64,000 bases of DNA from Xestospongia muta (GCA_963693285.1 OY848924.1:4729214-4793213), one strand, 5' to 3'; positions 11,907 through 24,595 are shown, numbered from the stretch's first letter. Notes: a model not told the origin generated them from the sequence alone. Program-made: numbers and translations.

Positions 11907-14900
11907 CGCAGTGGCTAGAGGTCCGGCAGCCGGATTGAATTTTCTGGCACTACAGGTCCGGCAGTGTCGTATCCGGACGTAGACGGCGGCAATGCACGTG
12001 GCTCACGTGGCTGTGACTTTGGATTTCAAATATCAAATTTGACCACAGCTATTTATTATTATGACAAGATCTACAAAACCAAAGTTTAGACTTTGCAAGT
12101 TGATACATTTAAAATGGTACCAAATCAAGCAAATATCACATTGTATGGATGACTCAATTTCATCATTGATAGGACTTGCCACAATACCACAGAGGGCTTC
12201 CTTTTATAATAGCAACTATGTCTTCTACTGCTAACTAGGCTTTTCTTGTGAAGTACCTCTTGCATATTTCTAGGCACACTTGTGGTTCCAAACAAGAAGT
12301 AGTCACTTTCTCAGGCCTTATCTCCACCTGATCTTCTTTAATCAAAGCCGCTACGGGAAATAGCAGCCTCAGCAATAATGGGGTCGACAAACCAGAGCAA
12401 AATTACTATAAAATATTAATTAATTGTTAAGAATGCAGTTAGAGGTAACATACCCTTCTCTCTGTCAACAGGAGGTTTCTTTAAGAAGGTAAGGGGCTTG
12501 TTTAGCTTTTGTTTCTTATTAGGCAGACCTATAACTGTTTTCTCTGCTCCCTTAGGCCTTCCCCTTTTCATCATCTTAGGTGGTGGTAGTTTAACACTAT
12601 CTAGACCTGAAATAATGTTACCTACATATAACAACTGTAAACACATACTGTACATATACTCACCATTGTTCTCCTTATCTGAGTCACATTGTGTATCTCC
12701 AATACTAGATCTACCTGCTATGTTCTCATTATTATCTGAAAGTAATCAACAGATGTTCGAAATTAATGGCAGTAAACAAACCTTTACTCTGAATCTCAAC
12801 ACTGGTACTATCTAGATCATTGACACATCCAACATCTTCATTTAAGCAGTGTATTAGACAATCCAGATTATCTAAAAAGTACACCTAATAAACATTCGTG
12901 TAATGTGTCTGTACCTTCATTGTCTTTGGAATTATCATCTGTATTTGTGAAAATTAAAACCAGGTATAACTAATACTATATTTACACTTACCAATCATTT
13001 CAAAGCACTGAAGACTAGAAGCTACTTCCTCATTGACAACAGCCCTTCCACCTCTTGCCCATATACTACACAATTGCTCCAGTACATCCATTTACTCCTT
13101 GAACTCATCCATTCCAATTTCCGAAGCAAGAGAAGGTAATTATTGCCTGGGCTCTCCTGAATTTGTCATGTTAAGACAGCACTGTTTCCTTTTGTTCTGT
13201 GGACATACACTTAAGAGACAACTATATAATTAACTGGCATAATATAAATTACTGGAGTTACTTGATCAGTCTCATCATTTGCTGCTGCTTCATGATTTTT
13301 ACTTCCAAACACCTGCTGAAGGTAAGACATCTTCCAACAGTCAGCAATATCCCTAGCTGACAAAAGAGAAACACCTTTTTCACGTACTGCAAACATGTGC
13401 CTGCAAGGCAGTTTCATTGTACTCAAAAACTTGCACTGACATGCATCATTGCTCACACTCAGAATACCTAATTCAAGACACCACAATAATTTTAGAAGAA
13501 GCAGTGTACAGACCATCCTTGTCTGTCGCTATAAGGGCAACATTTTTCGAAATGCAAGTTGCTTAGAGACATAGTGACAAGCATATGAGGTCAGCAAACC
13601 AATATCAGTTGAATCGGGAATATCTGCTGGAAGAATGGCCTTTTTGACTAAAGCCATAAGGGTGTGATGGTCCCGTTCATTACGAAGAACAGCTAACACA
13701 GCAAAAAATTGATCAAAGAAGCGTGATAAACTTCCAAATCGAGAACAAACACTTTTTATCTTGCTGTTAATACTCTTGATGCAGTTGTTTGTTCCCTCTC
13801 CTAAGGTAAAACTGACTGACTTGTAAGCTTCCACCCACTCATGACGAATACAATGCCAATTGGTAATTACAGACTGCAAGTTAGTACTCAATAATGGTGT
13901 ATAGTGCTCATGATACTCCTCCTCAGATCTTGCATATGCAAGTTTTGTTATTAGTTCCAGGATATGGTCTCGTTCCCCAGATCTTAGTCCCAACTTATCA
14001 CAAGTTATTTCATGTCAAAAGCTTCTGAGTACATGGAAAAGACAGATATGCATAGAAACACCCAGAAACCCCTCAGTAAAAACAGCATGCTCAGTGAAAT
14101 CTTTGTCAGAAATAACTACACCAGTCCTGTTCCATGAAGAATTGGCAGCCTTAAAAGCCTTCACCATTTTCAAGATACCTTTTCTTGGCTCCAGTGATGT
14201 AAGAAATATTGAAATTATTTCACTTTGCCCATTGCTGTCGATCACCAACATCAAGTAAAGTGGAAGTCGCAATTCATTCAATTTGTATGTTGCATCAACC
14301 ATTAGCGCCTCAGGATAGCATTGGAAATAGTATTTCATCAGCTTGTCTTGAAAAAAGAGACCAGTGAATATCTTCCAATCACATTCATTTATAAAAACTT
14401 CTACAGTTGATCCTACACATGATGACAATAATATCATCTGGCTTTAGTCACTTATGTTACCTTCAATTTCTCTTAAGCAACTAACTACAGCATCTAGGTT
14501 ATTTCCATCATCTTGAGTCTGCATGTTACTAATATCCTTCAGTATGACAACTCTACCAGTAGAAGTGCTGTTGTAGCAGCTTCTTATTTACTTTCATTTT
14601 AAGCAAGGATTGTGCTTCCATTTTTTGTCCATCGTCAAGCTTTCTTAGTTTTGGTAAGTGACTGAATACTTCCTACAAACATATTCACAGTACATGTACT
14701 ATAACATCATTTCATGGTCCGTATAAATTTCAATTACCTTAGATATAGCATTGTTATGCTCCATCTGAACATCTGTAACAATGAGCTTCTGACAATCCTC
14801 TGTAAGACGAAGTTTAACACTTGCAGGACATTCTTGCTTGAATGTACTAAAGAACATGTCAGTGGATGAATGAGTACATTGAGCAAAAGATGGTACATGA

Positions 14901-15270
14901 AACAAACCTACCTTTTATGGTGTCTTAAACCAGACCCTTTCCTCTTGATACCCTTTTCCACCAAAAAGACAAGTTAAGTCAATACTGAAGTATACCAAGT
15001 TTTGATTTGCTTTCTCCACTCTTTTGGAACCCGCTTCTTCACTGCAGTGAGGGTTCTTGAATCCCTATGTGTCAATTGGACGTTGCTGGCTACTTGGAAT
15101 TGCTTTATTCTGCTTTGTAACTCGTCGAATGAATCAAACGTACCCTCTATAGTAAAGGACATAGTACCACCTGCTTCATAGTTTGTGCGTCCGTCTACAT
15201 CCGGATATAACACTGCCAGACCTGTAGTGCCTGAAAATTCGATCCGGCTGCCAGACCTTTAGCCACTGCG
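11907..15270 (-). mobile_element. MULE-type DNA transposon with SWIM finger, nested in a hAT gene
   Basis: The ends are long inverted repeats of about 80 bp with roughly 10% mismatch; both start CGCAGTGGCTA when read inward. Flanking 9-bp direct repeats ATACCTATT (11898-11906 and 15271-15279) match the target duplication length of MULEs. The transposase start region overlaps the right inverted repeat. The element interrupts the DUF4371 region of the ZMYM1-like hAT gene. Confidence 0.92.
12416..15213 (-). pseudogene. MULE transposase with SWIM zinc finger (ZSWIM1/3-like)
   Basis: Reading from high to low coordinates: an N-terminal segment (14974-15213, GTFDSFDELQSRIKQF); a FAR1/WRKY-like part with CPASVKLRL and MEHNN (14699-14905); the MULE catalytic domain (14015-14437) with VDATYKLNELRLPLYL and VVISDKDFTE carrying two catalytic aspartates; a helical part (13529-13993); the SWIM finger CQCKFLSTMKLPCRHMF (about 13380-13445); and a C-terminal AT-hook exon (12416-12655, KRGRPKG). 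Introns are likely between 12.66 and 13.2 kb and between 14.44 and 14.7 kb. A TGA just after FHVLRSF (about 14012) breaks the core. The architecture matches metazoan MULE/ZSWIM proteins. Confidence 0.85.
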
Positions 15271-16388
15271 ATACCTATTTGCTTGGACCCAACGGCTGGC
15301 AACATCATCAAAGCTTGCCCAGGTAGCTGGTAGATTACATTCAATTTCTAAATGTCCTCTTAATGCCATGCCTTGTCTGAGGAGACATTTCATGGCCAAC
15401 ATTTGCTAAAATAAGCCAGCCAGCATGTTGAAGAACCTGATCTTGATGAACTTGTACATTGAGCTGCTCTACTACTGATTATTTAAATTATCCCATTTCA
15501 TTTTTTCCTCATGATGTGCAGATGAATTATCATGAATTCGAAACTTTTCAATGCCTTTTTTGTAATTATCAAATCCTTTAACTGAAAACACGTCCTCAGC
15601 TTTTTTTGCAAAGGAAATCAAATTATGTTTTTTAGCATATCTGCAGTAGACACAAAATACTTTTTTGTAGTGAGGATCCACTTATACTTCGAATACCATG
15701 CTGGCAAAAATTTACAACTATTCTTAATGAAAGAAACAAGAATGGCTTCTTCCATGGGTTGATAAGGTGTTTGCTCACTTGCAGTAGCACAGTACATACT
15801 TGAACAATCATCAGAACAATCAACTATAAATACATCATTAACAGGCTCAGAATAAACACCAATATCATGATCATCAACAACCTCCTCATCATATTCCTCA
15901 AAGATAAATGTAGAAAGTTCAGAAACAGCCTCTGTGTCCTTGGCTGAGTCAGGTCCAATACTGTTGTTCTCACACTGCTCCACATGATCAGTTTCAAAAG
16001 ACACACCTATAGCAATTTCATTATCTACTAGGTATTAGTAAGTATTATATCACTAACTTTGAATTGCAATTGTTTCCTCTTCTACTAGATTGCTCTTACT
16101 AGACTTTGAAAACCACAAATCTTGTAACGTTGGTTGATGCCTACGCTTCATTTTTAAAGCATGCTTAGTACAAAAGAGTTAATTATTAGTAATTAAGTTA
16201 ACCCTTTAACAACCGCCACACCTACAAAACTAAGGAAGACTTGTCTCAAGCTTTAAGAACTTCAAAACCAGAATTAGATGTTGCTCACCCTGGACTACAC
16301 TGCTTTGTAATGATCATACAGGTACTTCAAATAAATTTAAATAAAATAAATCCAATAATGACTAGTTAATTATAAGTAGAGACCTTTG

Positions 16389-16460
16389 GGGGGTTATTGC
16401 CCCCTCAATTGTGTGTTTGGGGGGTCAGTTGACCCCCTGCCCCCTTTTCCCCCCCCTTTT
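16389..16460. repeat. G/C-rich run (GGGGG...CCCCC)
   Basis: A short cluster of G runs and C runs including the palindrome GGGGGTCAGTTGACCCCC, unlike the AT-rich surroundings. It lies 5' of the ZMYM1-like hAT gene and may be part of that element's subterminal region. Confidence 0.5.
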
Positions 16461-16766
16461 AGGTGTGGTTTAATTTCACAATTAACGTATGTTTAACATT
16501 TGGTCTGCAATAAGCTAACTGTAGCAGTAAAAATTAGATCCTTTCTGTTTCAGTGCATTTTTGAATACTTGCTGTTCCTGTTCTAAGGAAGCTTCATATT
16601 ACTATTAGAGTTCTAACAAAAATTTAATGTAGAATATAGCACTTCGAAGGTTTGTTGCACTGACCTTCAAATATACCAAATGTTTGCTCGTTATTGTGCG
16701 TTGGTGGAATGATGCCACAAAAATCTTTGTATAAATGTAAATTGTAAAATCACAAAAATGTTAAAT

Positions 16767-16960
16767 CTCTTTCATGTTTTTATTCAAAAATAACAAAGCA
16801 TTAACATTTTCAGACCTTAAATTTGATCTTAACTTGCTTATGGTTAGTCCAGCGGCAGAAAAAATTCTTTCGGATGATGTAGAAGTGGATGGTATACTTA
16901 GAAGGTCCTTGAAACTTTTGACAAACCTGGATAAGACCAGTAAACAACAGAAGAGAGAAT
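16767..16960 (-). pseudogene. hAT C-terminal dimerisation fragment
   Basis: Minus-strand frame with LLSIPSTSTSSERIFSAAG followed by SENVNALLFLNKNMKEI, the classical hAT_C block of ZBED-type transposases, ending at a stop at 16761. No matching catalytic core lies beside it. The ZBED-type hAT at 20.98-22.2 kb lacks precisely this end and has the same orientation, so the two may be halves of one element separated by the DDE-like gene between them. Confidence 0.75.
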
Positions 16961-17290
16961 GACAGGAAAGAATGTTACTGTACAAAAGAAGGAGCACACA
17001 AATAAACATACAACAGAAGGAAATGAGAATAAGGGATTCAAGGAATGTTAATATTTGGAGTTCATCCAGCTAGAGAATGTGATTGTACAACAGAGAATAA
17101 CTATACAACAGAAGGAACACGTGAAATAAGAGAGCCAAAGAATACAATAGAGGGAACATAAGAATAGGTACATTTTATAAGAGAGAGCCAGAGAATGATA
17201 CTGACCACAACAAAAGGAACATTTACATGAGCAAAACGTATAAGAGAGATAGGAGGAGAAAAACAAATGTATTATGTACTTCAGTACATT
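16940..17290. repeat. Degenerate ACAACAGAAGGAA-type repeats
   Basis: Irregular recurrence of motifs such as ACAACAGA, GAAGGAA and AGAGAATG over about 350 bp, with no reading frame. It resembles a decayed minisatellite. Confidence 0.5.
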
Positions 17291-17294
17291 AAAA

Positions 17295-20200
17295 TTATTT
17301 CTTCTTGATAGGTGGCAATGACTGACATTCCTGACATTAAGGATATTGGCCTTCAACACTGTAAGGCTCAATTACTCCATAATAGACACAAATAGGTTCA
17401 AATTTGCCGAATAGTATAACTTTTCTATAGGATCTTTACAATGATGATCATGTATTTCAACATTAGAAAATTCTTCAGGCAAGTTAAGGTCTCTCAGTTT
17501 TGAACTACACGTGTACGAGAGGTTGCCAAGAAGCTGCTGCAATTGCTGCTTTTGGGTACTTTTGAGTTTAAACTTTGAGAAGATGAGTCGCCACATTTCA
17601 CAGTTCTCAAACTGTACCATTAACTGACAGTTTTTAATGTGTGTTGTACACTGGTATAGAAAGGTAGGCCTCGACATTTAGAAGTTTTTTTTTTTGCAAA
17701 GAAGGACGAAACTCTCCTGTTATATTCATTTTAAAAACTTCAGAAAAAGGAAGATAATGTCCATCTTCTCCTGGCACAGGATGTGGCAAATGCCGAAGAC
17801 GACCAAAAACATGAGACAGTAAGCGAACTGGTTTACAAATAGAGCAGCTACTTTTACCACACTTCAAAATTCCAAATGTATAATGCTCCACTTGGCAGCA
17901 ATGGTTGATAAAGGCACACAGATTAGGGTAATCAGTCACATTCCCTTGGTTGTATTTTTAATGTTGCTCCATAGTATTTTCTAATGCCAATATTGCTGAC
18001 CAAAACTGACTAATGTCTTTATTTCATGCTGAATGAAATATACGAATACTCTTATCCTTCAATGTCAAGCGGGAAAAAATACTACACAATAAAACTTTGA
18101 CATTAGATAAACTGTCCTGAACAATAGACTCGAATCCTTTCTTCCTTTCAGCAATTTTTCGGAGCTCACCAAGAGTATTACATTTTCTTACTTCTGATTC
18201 GTACTATTCAGGCATCTCAGTATGAGCAAGTGAAACACACTGTAGACCTAAATTTAATATGGCCATTACCCTCTCAACAGGATTACGCCAGTGTCCTACG
18301 GGCACACAAAAAGTCCAAGTCAAGTTGTAAGAATAAACACATTAAGCTAATCTGGACAGAGAGGTACGTTAAATTGTGGTCAGGGCCACCATCAGTACAC
18401 AAAAACAAAATATGTTTTTGTGAAGGCAGAGAGACATCAGGATACTATAAAGCTCACAAGCATGCCGCAATGGAGAAGAGGCTTCAAAAATAGAGTCCTT
18501 CACACCTACATAGACATTGCCAGTATACCACAATCCCTCAATATTGTCTGGTACATCAACCAAAAATGTGACAGAAGGAATGATGCCAAATTTGGTGAAG
18601 TCATGATCACCAGCTTGAAGAGACTCATTAACAGCCATTGGCACTCTTCTGCCATGTTCAGCTGATGCTACAGGGAAGTCGGGCTCTCCTATTTTAACTT
18701 TATGTTTGTCGTCTAAACAAATAAACATCCAATAGTCTCGTACCATTACAACATTTCCCTCATATAATGAATGCTTGCTGCTGCGTAATGGGCATCAACA
18801 TGATCACACCTCCACTGTTGCTGCTGAATTTTAAAATTTGACTTTTAGTCTACCAGTATGATGTATTGCAGCCTAGAAGGTGTTTTAGACCAAAACTGCA
18901 GCCTTACCCACTCGAGAGAAGGAATCAATACTTCAGAGTGACAACGACCTTTTACTTGCTATATAAAGTCTCAGACAGACAATGCAAGTGCTAAATGTGC
19001 AACAGTACTATGGCGTCTGTCATTAATAGCTGTATTTTCATTGAGATACTTGTCACACTCTTCCCAAAATTGATCATACCTGGTAGACTGGCCTGTGTTG
19101 AGAGAGCAAAGGTCTCTGATAACATTGGGATCTTCCATATCTAATTTTTGATGTAATTTGAGCATCAACTTTGGCTTGGTCAGTGGTATCACATCAATAG
19201 GCATACACTACATTATTACTCATAGGTCCTTAGTCCCTTATGTATGACTATTTAAACTCAAGTTTTGTGGCATTAATCTGGACTGGTGTTATTTCAAATG
19301 GTTAGCAATACTAATTGAGTACATGTAAATGTGCCTCGCTTACATAAATAAATACTTCACTATGGCAATTATGAATTACCATTACTATTGAAATTACTCA
19401 AAAACAGTATATAATGCACTAGCATTATACCAACCCTGCAAAGAACATGTAACAAGATGTTTGTTTACCTGTTAAACTCTAGTAGAAATGCCTCAATACT
19501 GCTGGTTTTACTGCTGGCGAAACTCTCCCAAATTTCTTGAACATCTCAGATCTCATTTGCCGTGTGTGATAAACTGGAATTAACTGCCTCGCTGTTTCCA
19601 CACAGTGTTGACTAGCTTCTAAGCACTGCACAGGTTCAACATCACTGGGAACTCTCCACAGAAAGTGCATATTCCCTAATTGCTCCCAGGAGAATATGTA
19701 AGTAGAACAGAAGGAAAGGATAAGCCATTTCTGACCAGGTTGTTCAGTGTGCAATGATTCTTTGCTGGATCACTTGAGAAAGAATTTGTGATATCAACGT
19801 GCTCATAAAAAGGCACATCAATAAGAGACTCTCCAATATCCTTAAAATGCAAGTTGCTATCAGCAACACATGATGGAGATAAAAATCTCACTCGGAGATT
19901 ATTTGATATTTCACGTACTGGTGTAGGTGATTTATGATGCAGTCTAACAGCTTTGTTTTTAGAGGATAGATACTGAATGTAGCCAATAAGTGACTGCAGC
20001 AAAGCAAGTACTAATTGCTTGAAATCACACCATCCTTCCCTGTCCCAATAGCTCTCATCCTGTTACGCTCATTACCAGTACCAAAAGAATTCATTTGTTT
20101 TCTCAGATATAATATACCAGAATTGTCTAAGCACAGGAAGAAGCGGACCTGCAACTTGTCTATTAACGAGCTACAAGAGTTCACACTTGACCTTAGTGTC

Positions 20201-20650
20201 ATTTTGGAAAACATGACGATGGCCATCAATGTACCAAAATATCTGGCACAGCAACCAAACAAGCTTAGTACCAGATGTATCTACCTCATCAGCATTGAAC
20301 TTCACCCCTTTTGATGTCGTGAAACTTATGATGTCATTGTATAATTTGTCCTTTCAATTCCTTTCTGTGATTGGCTGTAAACTGGAGTCAGGTGGTTGAT
20401 GCTCCTGATGATACATTTGTTGGGCGGAGTGCATTAAAACATCAAAAGCATTGACTATTAACTCACGTGAGACAGACATTGTCGTACTTTCAGTTTCCTC
20501 ATTCACACATACACAATACTTTAAAAACCTGCCAAAAGATGATATGACAGGCTGAATGAGCAATGCTGAATCAACAGGGTCCAAAGAGGTCCAGCGTTTG
20601 ATGACAATAGTTTGTAAGTACAAGCTGACGACCCAGGTATTTTCAGCCAT
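17295..20650 (-). pseudogene. Long DDE-like transposase-family gene of unassigned type
   Basis: About 1,000 codons can be followed from an ATG at 20648-20650 to a TAA at 17295, across several frameshifts and stops. Blocks in order: a VDTSGTKLVWLLCQIFWYID block (about 20180-20310); FLSPSCVADSNLHFKDIGES (19.85 kb); FLWRVPSDVEPVQCLEASQ (19.65 kb); SLEWVRLQFWSKTPS (18.9 kb); CLDDKHKVKIGEPDFPVA (about 18.67-18.72 kb); GDHDFTKFGIIPSVTFLVD; LCTDGGPDHNLTYLSVQ (about 18.37 kb); RNPVERVMAILNLG (about 18.28 kb); and a Cys-rich C-terminus with KCGKSSCSICKP. I recall this block order from abundant uncharacterised proteins of cnidarians, molluscs and fishes. The spaced D, D and E in DDKHK, TDGGPDH and NPVER suggest an RNase H-like DDE catalytic triad (inference). 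TAG, TGA and TAA codons in the 17.94-18.21 kb stretch, plus frameshifts, mark it as dead. Confidence 0.75.
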
Positions 20651-20978
20651 ATTACGTTGGTGAAGAAATCTAAAAACATATACTCAACTTCTGGAATTTG
20701 AGTAATCATCCAGGGTATCAGCGTTCTCTTACAAGATGGCTGAAAAACCGAAACATTGACAAAATCAGCCATTATAATAAATTTAAACAAAAATAATGAA
20801 CAAAACCTAATAATAATAGTTTTTTTTGTTAGATGGTTGTTCCAAGGAATTTTCAATTTCAATTACAACATCATCAGAATAACTTACTATTATATCTACA
20901 ATTGTTTGGTTTACAACTTCAAGAAATTCTTACTCGTGTATATTGGATGAACAGGTGCACCAAGAACTAGCACACTTT

Positions 20979-22196
20979 TCAAGTCCAAATTATTAAGATT
21001 CCATCTTTCCTCTGTGCCTTTTTTACTGTATTTTGATAATCACGTATAGCAGGTAATTCTCCGACAATTCTATCTTGATCTTCATCATCTTTGTACAGGT
21101 TTGTCAAGATTTTGAACAATACTTTTAAGAACAGACAGTACATTAGACATTGACACATGCTCATTGTAACTAAACAAGGTAGTAGCAATTTCTAATGATT
21201 TTAACACATTTATCAATTGCTCAGCTAATCTCCATTGACGATCGGTTAAATTTAATGATCGATCTTGTCTCTTGGTAACTCTGTCATCATTCAACACTTT
21301 CACTACTGCCCACCTCAACTCTACCAATCTTTCAACCATATAGAATGTTGAATTCCATCTTGTGGAACATTCTTGAATTAAAACTTTTACATCCATATTC
21401 TTTTCTCTTTGTGCTGCTTTTAATGCTTCTGATGCAACAAAGCTTTGACAAAAGTGGCTTACAAGTTTTTTAGCTACAGTTACAAGTTTCTTAATGGTTC
21501 TGATTTCCTCTAAACCTTTGTTGACACAAAATTGGAGATAATGAGCCAAACAACTGAAACTTTCCCAGCCATTGTGATCTCGAAGCAGCCTTCCACAAAG
21601 CTCCAAAGTCTTCGTAGTAATTTCTTCATCTGTGTGTCTCAGGAAATGGAAGAGTACCAAGAAGGACTGACTTCAACTCCAAGATAATGAAAGGAAATGT
21701 CCAGTCACTGTTATATATGCTGTCCAGTGACTGTTATACACGCTTCTATTCTATTACTTCTCCAAATATCTGTGGTCATTGATACACTTGCTGCTTCATA
21801 TGGTTAGCAGACAGAACTTTGTAGCCTGGCTCCATTACATTCATTAGTCACCTAAATCCTTTTCTTTCAGCAATGTAACAAGGTCGCACGTCCTCAGCCA
21901 CCATGTCAACAATAGCATCTGTTATACTTTTGGATTTACTTTCCGAACAAAACACAGGTTTTGCGTATTTGTCAAGTGATAACTGTGACTTAGAACTAAT
22001 TTGCTGAACCTGTTTTACTGTATAAGTAAGAGAGTGTTGACTGGATAGGTGCTCTTCTAAGATAAGTTGTTCCACCACTGTACAAGTAAGTTTTTTCACA
22101 CAATAAACATTTCACTTTATTAGGATCTTCTTCTTGAAAGTATGGCCAGACATCACTTTTAAAGGATTTTAGCCATAACGCTATGAAAAGTATCAC
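20979..22196 (-). pseudogene. ZBED-type hAT transposase, 5' portion
   Basis: The BED finger (about 22030-22160) reads SDVWPYFQEEDPNKVKCLLC. A linker ORF follows (21848-22099), then after frameshifts the hAT core: a TTDIW-like motif near 21760, and an intact 191-codon frame (21085-21660) with SCLAHYLQFCVNKGL and CSTRWNSTFYMVERL, where the tryptophan-containing RWNSTFYM block is a hAT hallmark. The frame fades at about 20979 before the C-terminal dimerisation domain. A fragment with that missing domain lies at 16767-16960. Confidence 0.82.
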
Positions 22197-23163
22197 TAGT
22201 AAGTAGTAACAACACTAGCAAAACTCTAAACACTAAACACATGGATCGATTAATGTGGGAGGAGTTAATTATTATTCACAACTATCAAATATTGGAAGGC
22301 AAAAAAGTCTGTTCGAATCTATTGAACTTGGCTAAAATGTTCGAACATTTGTCACGAGAACACTAATTACTATACAAGTTTTGAACTGATAGAGTTACTT
22401 TGTCTGTGGGTGATTTAAGGAAAGACCTCCATAAATAAATTCATTTCTTACATCCCTTTGGATAACTCATAATGTAGATGAAGTAGGCAGCTAAAAGACT
22501 CAATGGAGGACACTCGTTCACCTCATGAATAATGACATAATCAGCAATTAAGTATTGACCAAGTCCTTCAAAATCACCAGTTACTAAAAGGTAAGGTTGT
22601 GGCTGCTGATTTTCCTTTACAATTTTCTTAATATCCATGGCACCCTACAGCAAATATTTCATTCGTGGACTCTGGAAGTAACATTGGCAGGATAACCAAA
22701 CCTAACAATGAATAATTACCTATGTATGTCAAAATTAGCACAAATTTTTACAAATTATGAACTGACTATCTCATATGTCATCCAGCAGTTTCTTTAACTG
22801 TACAGAATGTTGAGCATCAAGTTTAGCCTGTTGAAGTAACATTGGATAAAGCTCTTGCTATGGATCTTGAAAATCTTTAAGTGTAATACTGTTGTCACAA
22901 AGCCTCTGCATCTCCATCAATAGCTTCAAGTGCAAAAAACATGTCCATCAGTAAAAAAAGAAATGTTTACCTCATTTCTTTTGTAAGAATGGATACTTTT
23001 CAAATAAAGACACTAAATCTAAATCACAGGGTCCTGCAGACGCATATAATCTGAGGATTCTTGCTTCACAGGCCGGGTTTTTTATCTCTTCTGAATTCCT
23101 TGAAACAGTTCATAAGGGATTGAATAATTGCACCCTGAAATAAAAAATGCACTAAAGTGCTTA

Positions 23164-24002
23164 ACCTCGCTGCGGTGCCCAGTGTAAATCTATACTGCAG
23201 AGTGCATGTAAATGTACATTTAAGATTGGACAAGGTGTGGTCAAATTATTGATGGATCACGTGATGCACATTGCAAACTGTTGTTTGATGACTCAGCATT
23301 TCTCTTCAATCAAAGGGAAAAAAGCTTTGTTGTTTACTGGGTACTTTGCACTCTGATTGACATGTCTGTGAAGCTGTAACTGAGTAAGTAATAGTATCAT
23401 TCAATTGCCAAGCAAGATTAAGTGCTAGATTCGTGATGAATGTTTCTCTGACCCTTTACATGACACTATAAATTGTTTCAATATTTCATATGCAAAATGT
23501 ATTGTAACTTGAAAATGAAGCGTTCTTTGGAAACGTCCTGTAGTACAAATATAAATCGATATATTATCTATTAGTACCAGTTTTTTCAGTGCTTTGAGAC
23601 GTTTCCTGAATGTGTTACTTCGCTCCAAGTCCATGTACGATCCTGAAAAACTTTTCAGAACTTTTCTGACGATTGCCTCGACCAACGCCCTTCTGTCTTG
23701 CTTACACCATACTAAAAAATCGCCATGTAAGGTTTTTACTTTTCGAGAAATGGCACTTGACCTCTGCAGCCTGAAAAGTCTTTTGCAAGTTTAAGTTTCT
23801 GTTTTTCTTGACGGATGTTCTTGATACTACTGTTGTAAAGTCCACATGTTTTTCTATTCGTTGCTAAACGTTGGTAGCTGCTAACGCTTGAGTTGCCAAG
23901 TTATAGCAGTTCAAAAAAAACAACCCCAGTAACAGACACACACACACACACACACACAAACAGACTACAGTACCCTTGCTATGCACCCACGCACAGCGAG
24001 GT
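23164..24002. mobile_element. TA-flanked insertion in an intron of SAMD3-like copy 1
   Basis: The two ends are inverted repeats: ACCTCGCTGCGGTGCCC at left, and ACCTCGCTGTGCGTGGGTGC when the right end is read in reverse. TA dinucleotides flank both (23162-23163 and 24003-24004). It starts 25 bp inside the intron after the 24028 splice donor. It holds a (CA)n run at about 23936-23958 and no recognisable transposase; the small ORFs inside match nothing I know. It is probably a non-autonomous Tc1/mariner-like element. Confidence 0.6.
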
Positions 24003-24595
24003 TAGTAATAATTGTAATTAAAGTTACATTATAAATATAGCGTATATATGGTGTTGACTTCATATATTCATACTTGTCAAAAATACTAACACTGACATTT
24101 CTATAGTCCTCAGCAGTTGGATAACGCTTGTAAGCTAGCATAGAAGATGATACAGCTGATAAAAATTGACTACAAGTCTCCTTTGTCAACTGCTTAGTTT
24201 CCAATGCCACCTTCACATCATGACAAAAGTACTTTGGCAAAGGAAATGGGTTTGGCAATGGTATGGAGTCGTTTGAACATTTTCAACTTTTCTCCTCGTT
24301 TTACTGTTTCTTCTATCAAACAATGATCCATCACTTGTGTTAGCATCTAATGATGACCCATCAGTATTATCTTTATCCTCATCTTTTGACAGGGGCAAAC
24401 TCCTTCTTACTCTTCTGGTGAAAGTCTTAGTTTCAGACTTGTGACTTGAGGTACCAGTTGGTGTAAACCTTGGCATACTACCTTCACTAGACTATACAAG
24501 ATATTAAGGCACATTAATTGTAACAACAATCTTTAGTTTCTCTCTATTGCCAAATATTTCATCATCATTCAAATCCACAAATTTGTTCCAGTCAT

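Larger units (their letters stand above)
10388..16151 (-). pseudogene. ZMYM1-like hAT transposase (TTF finger, DUF4371, hAT C-terminus), split by a MULE
   Basis: Start ATG at 16149-16151 (MKRRHQPTLQDLWF), a probable short intron to about 16011, then an acidic stretch (15618-16004) ending PYQPMEEAILVSFI. The TTF-type zinc finger follows after a frameshift (15472-15681, KKVFCVYCRYAKKHNL). The DUF4371 core resumes on the far side of the MULE (11568-11897, IVDETTDIATSEQFNLSIRY). Further frames at 10821-11387 and 10553-10801 lead to the C-terminal SERNFSALRQLFNYLRATM and a stop at 10388. Several frameshifts and stops show long decay. Removing the MULE (11907-15279 with one copy of the duplication) reconnects the ORF within the same frame. 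Element ends were not found; the G/C-rich runs at 16389-16460 may be its subterminal part. Confidence 0.85.

Noticed and set aside
20015..20314. + strand 99-codon ORF
   Set aside because: Antisense to the DDE-like gene, whose minus-strand blocks on both sides are contiguous in order.
23936..23958. CRISPR-like or regulatory array
   Set aside because: It is a short (CA)n run within a TA-flanked insertion; no spaced direct repeats exist anywhere in the window.
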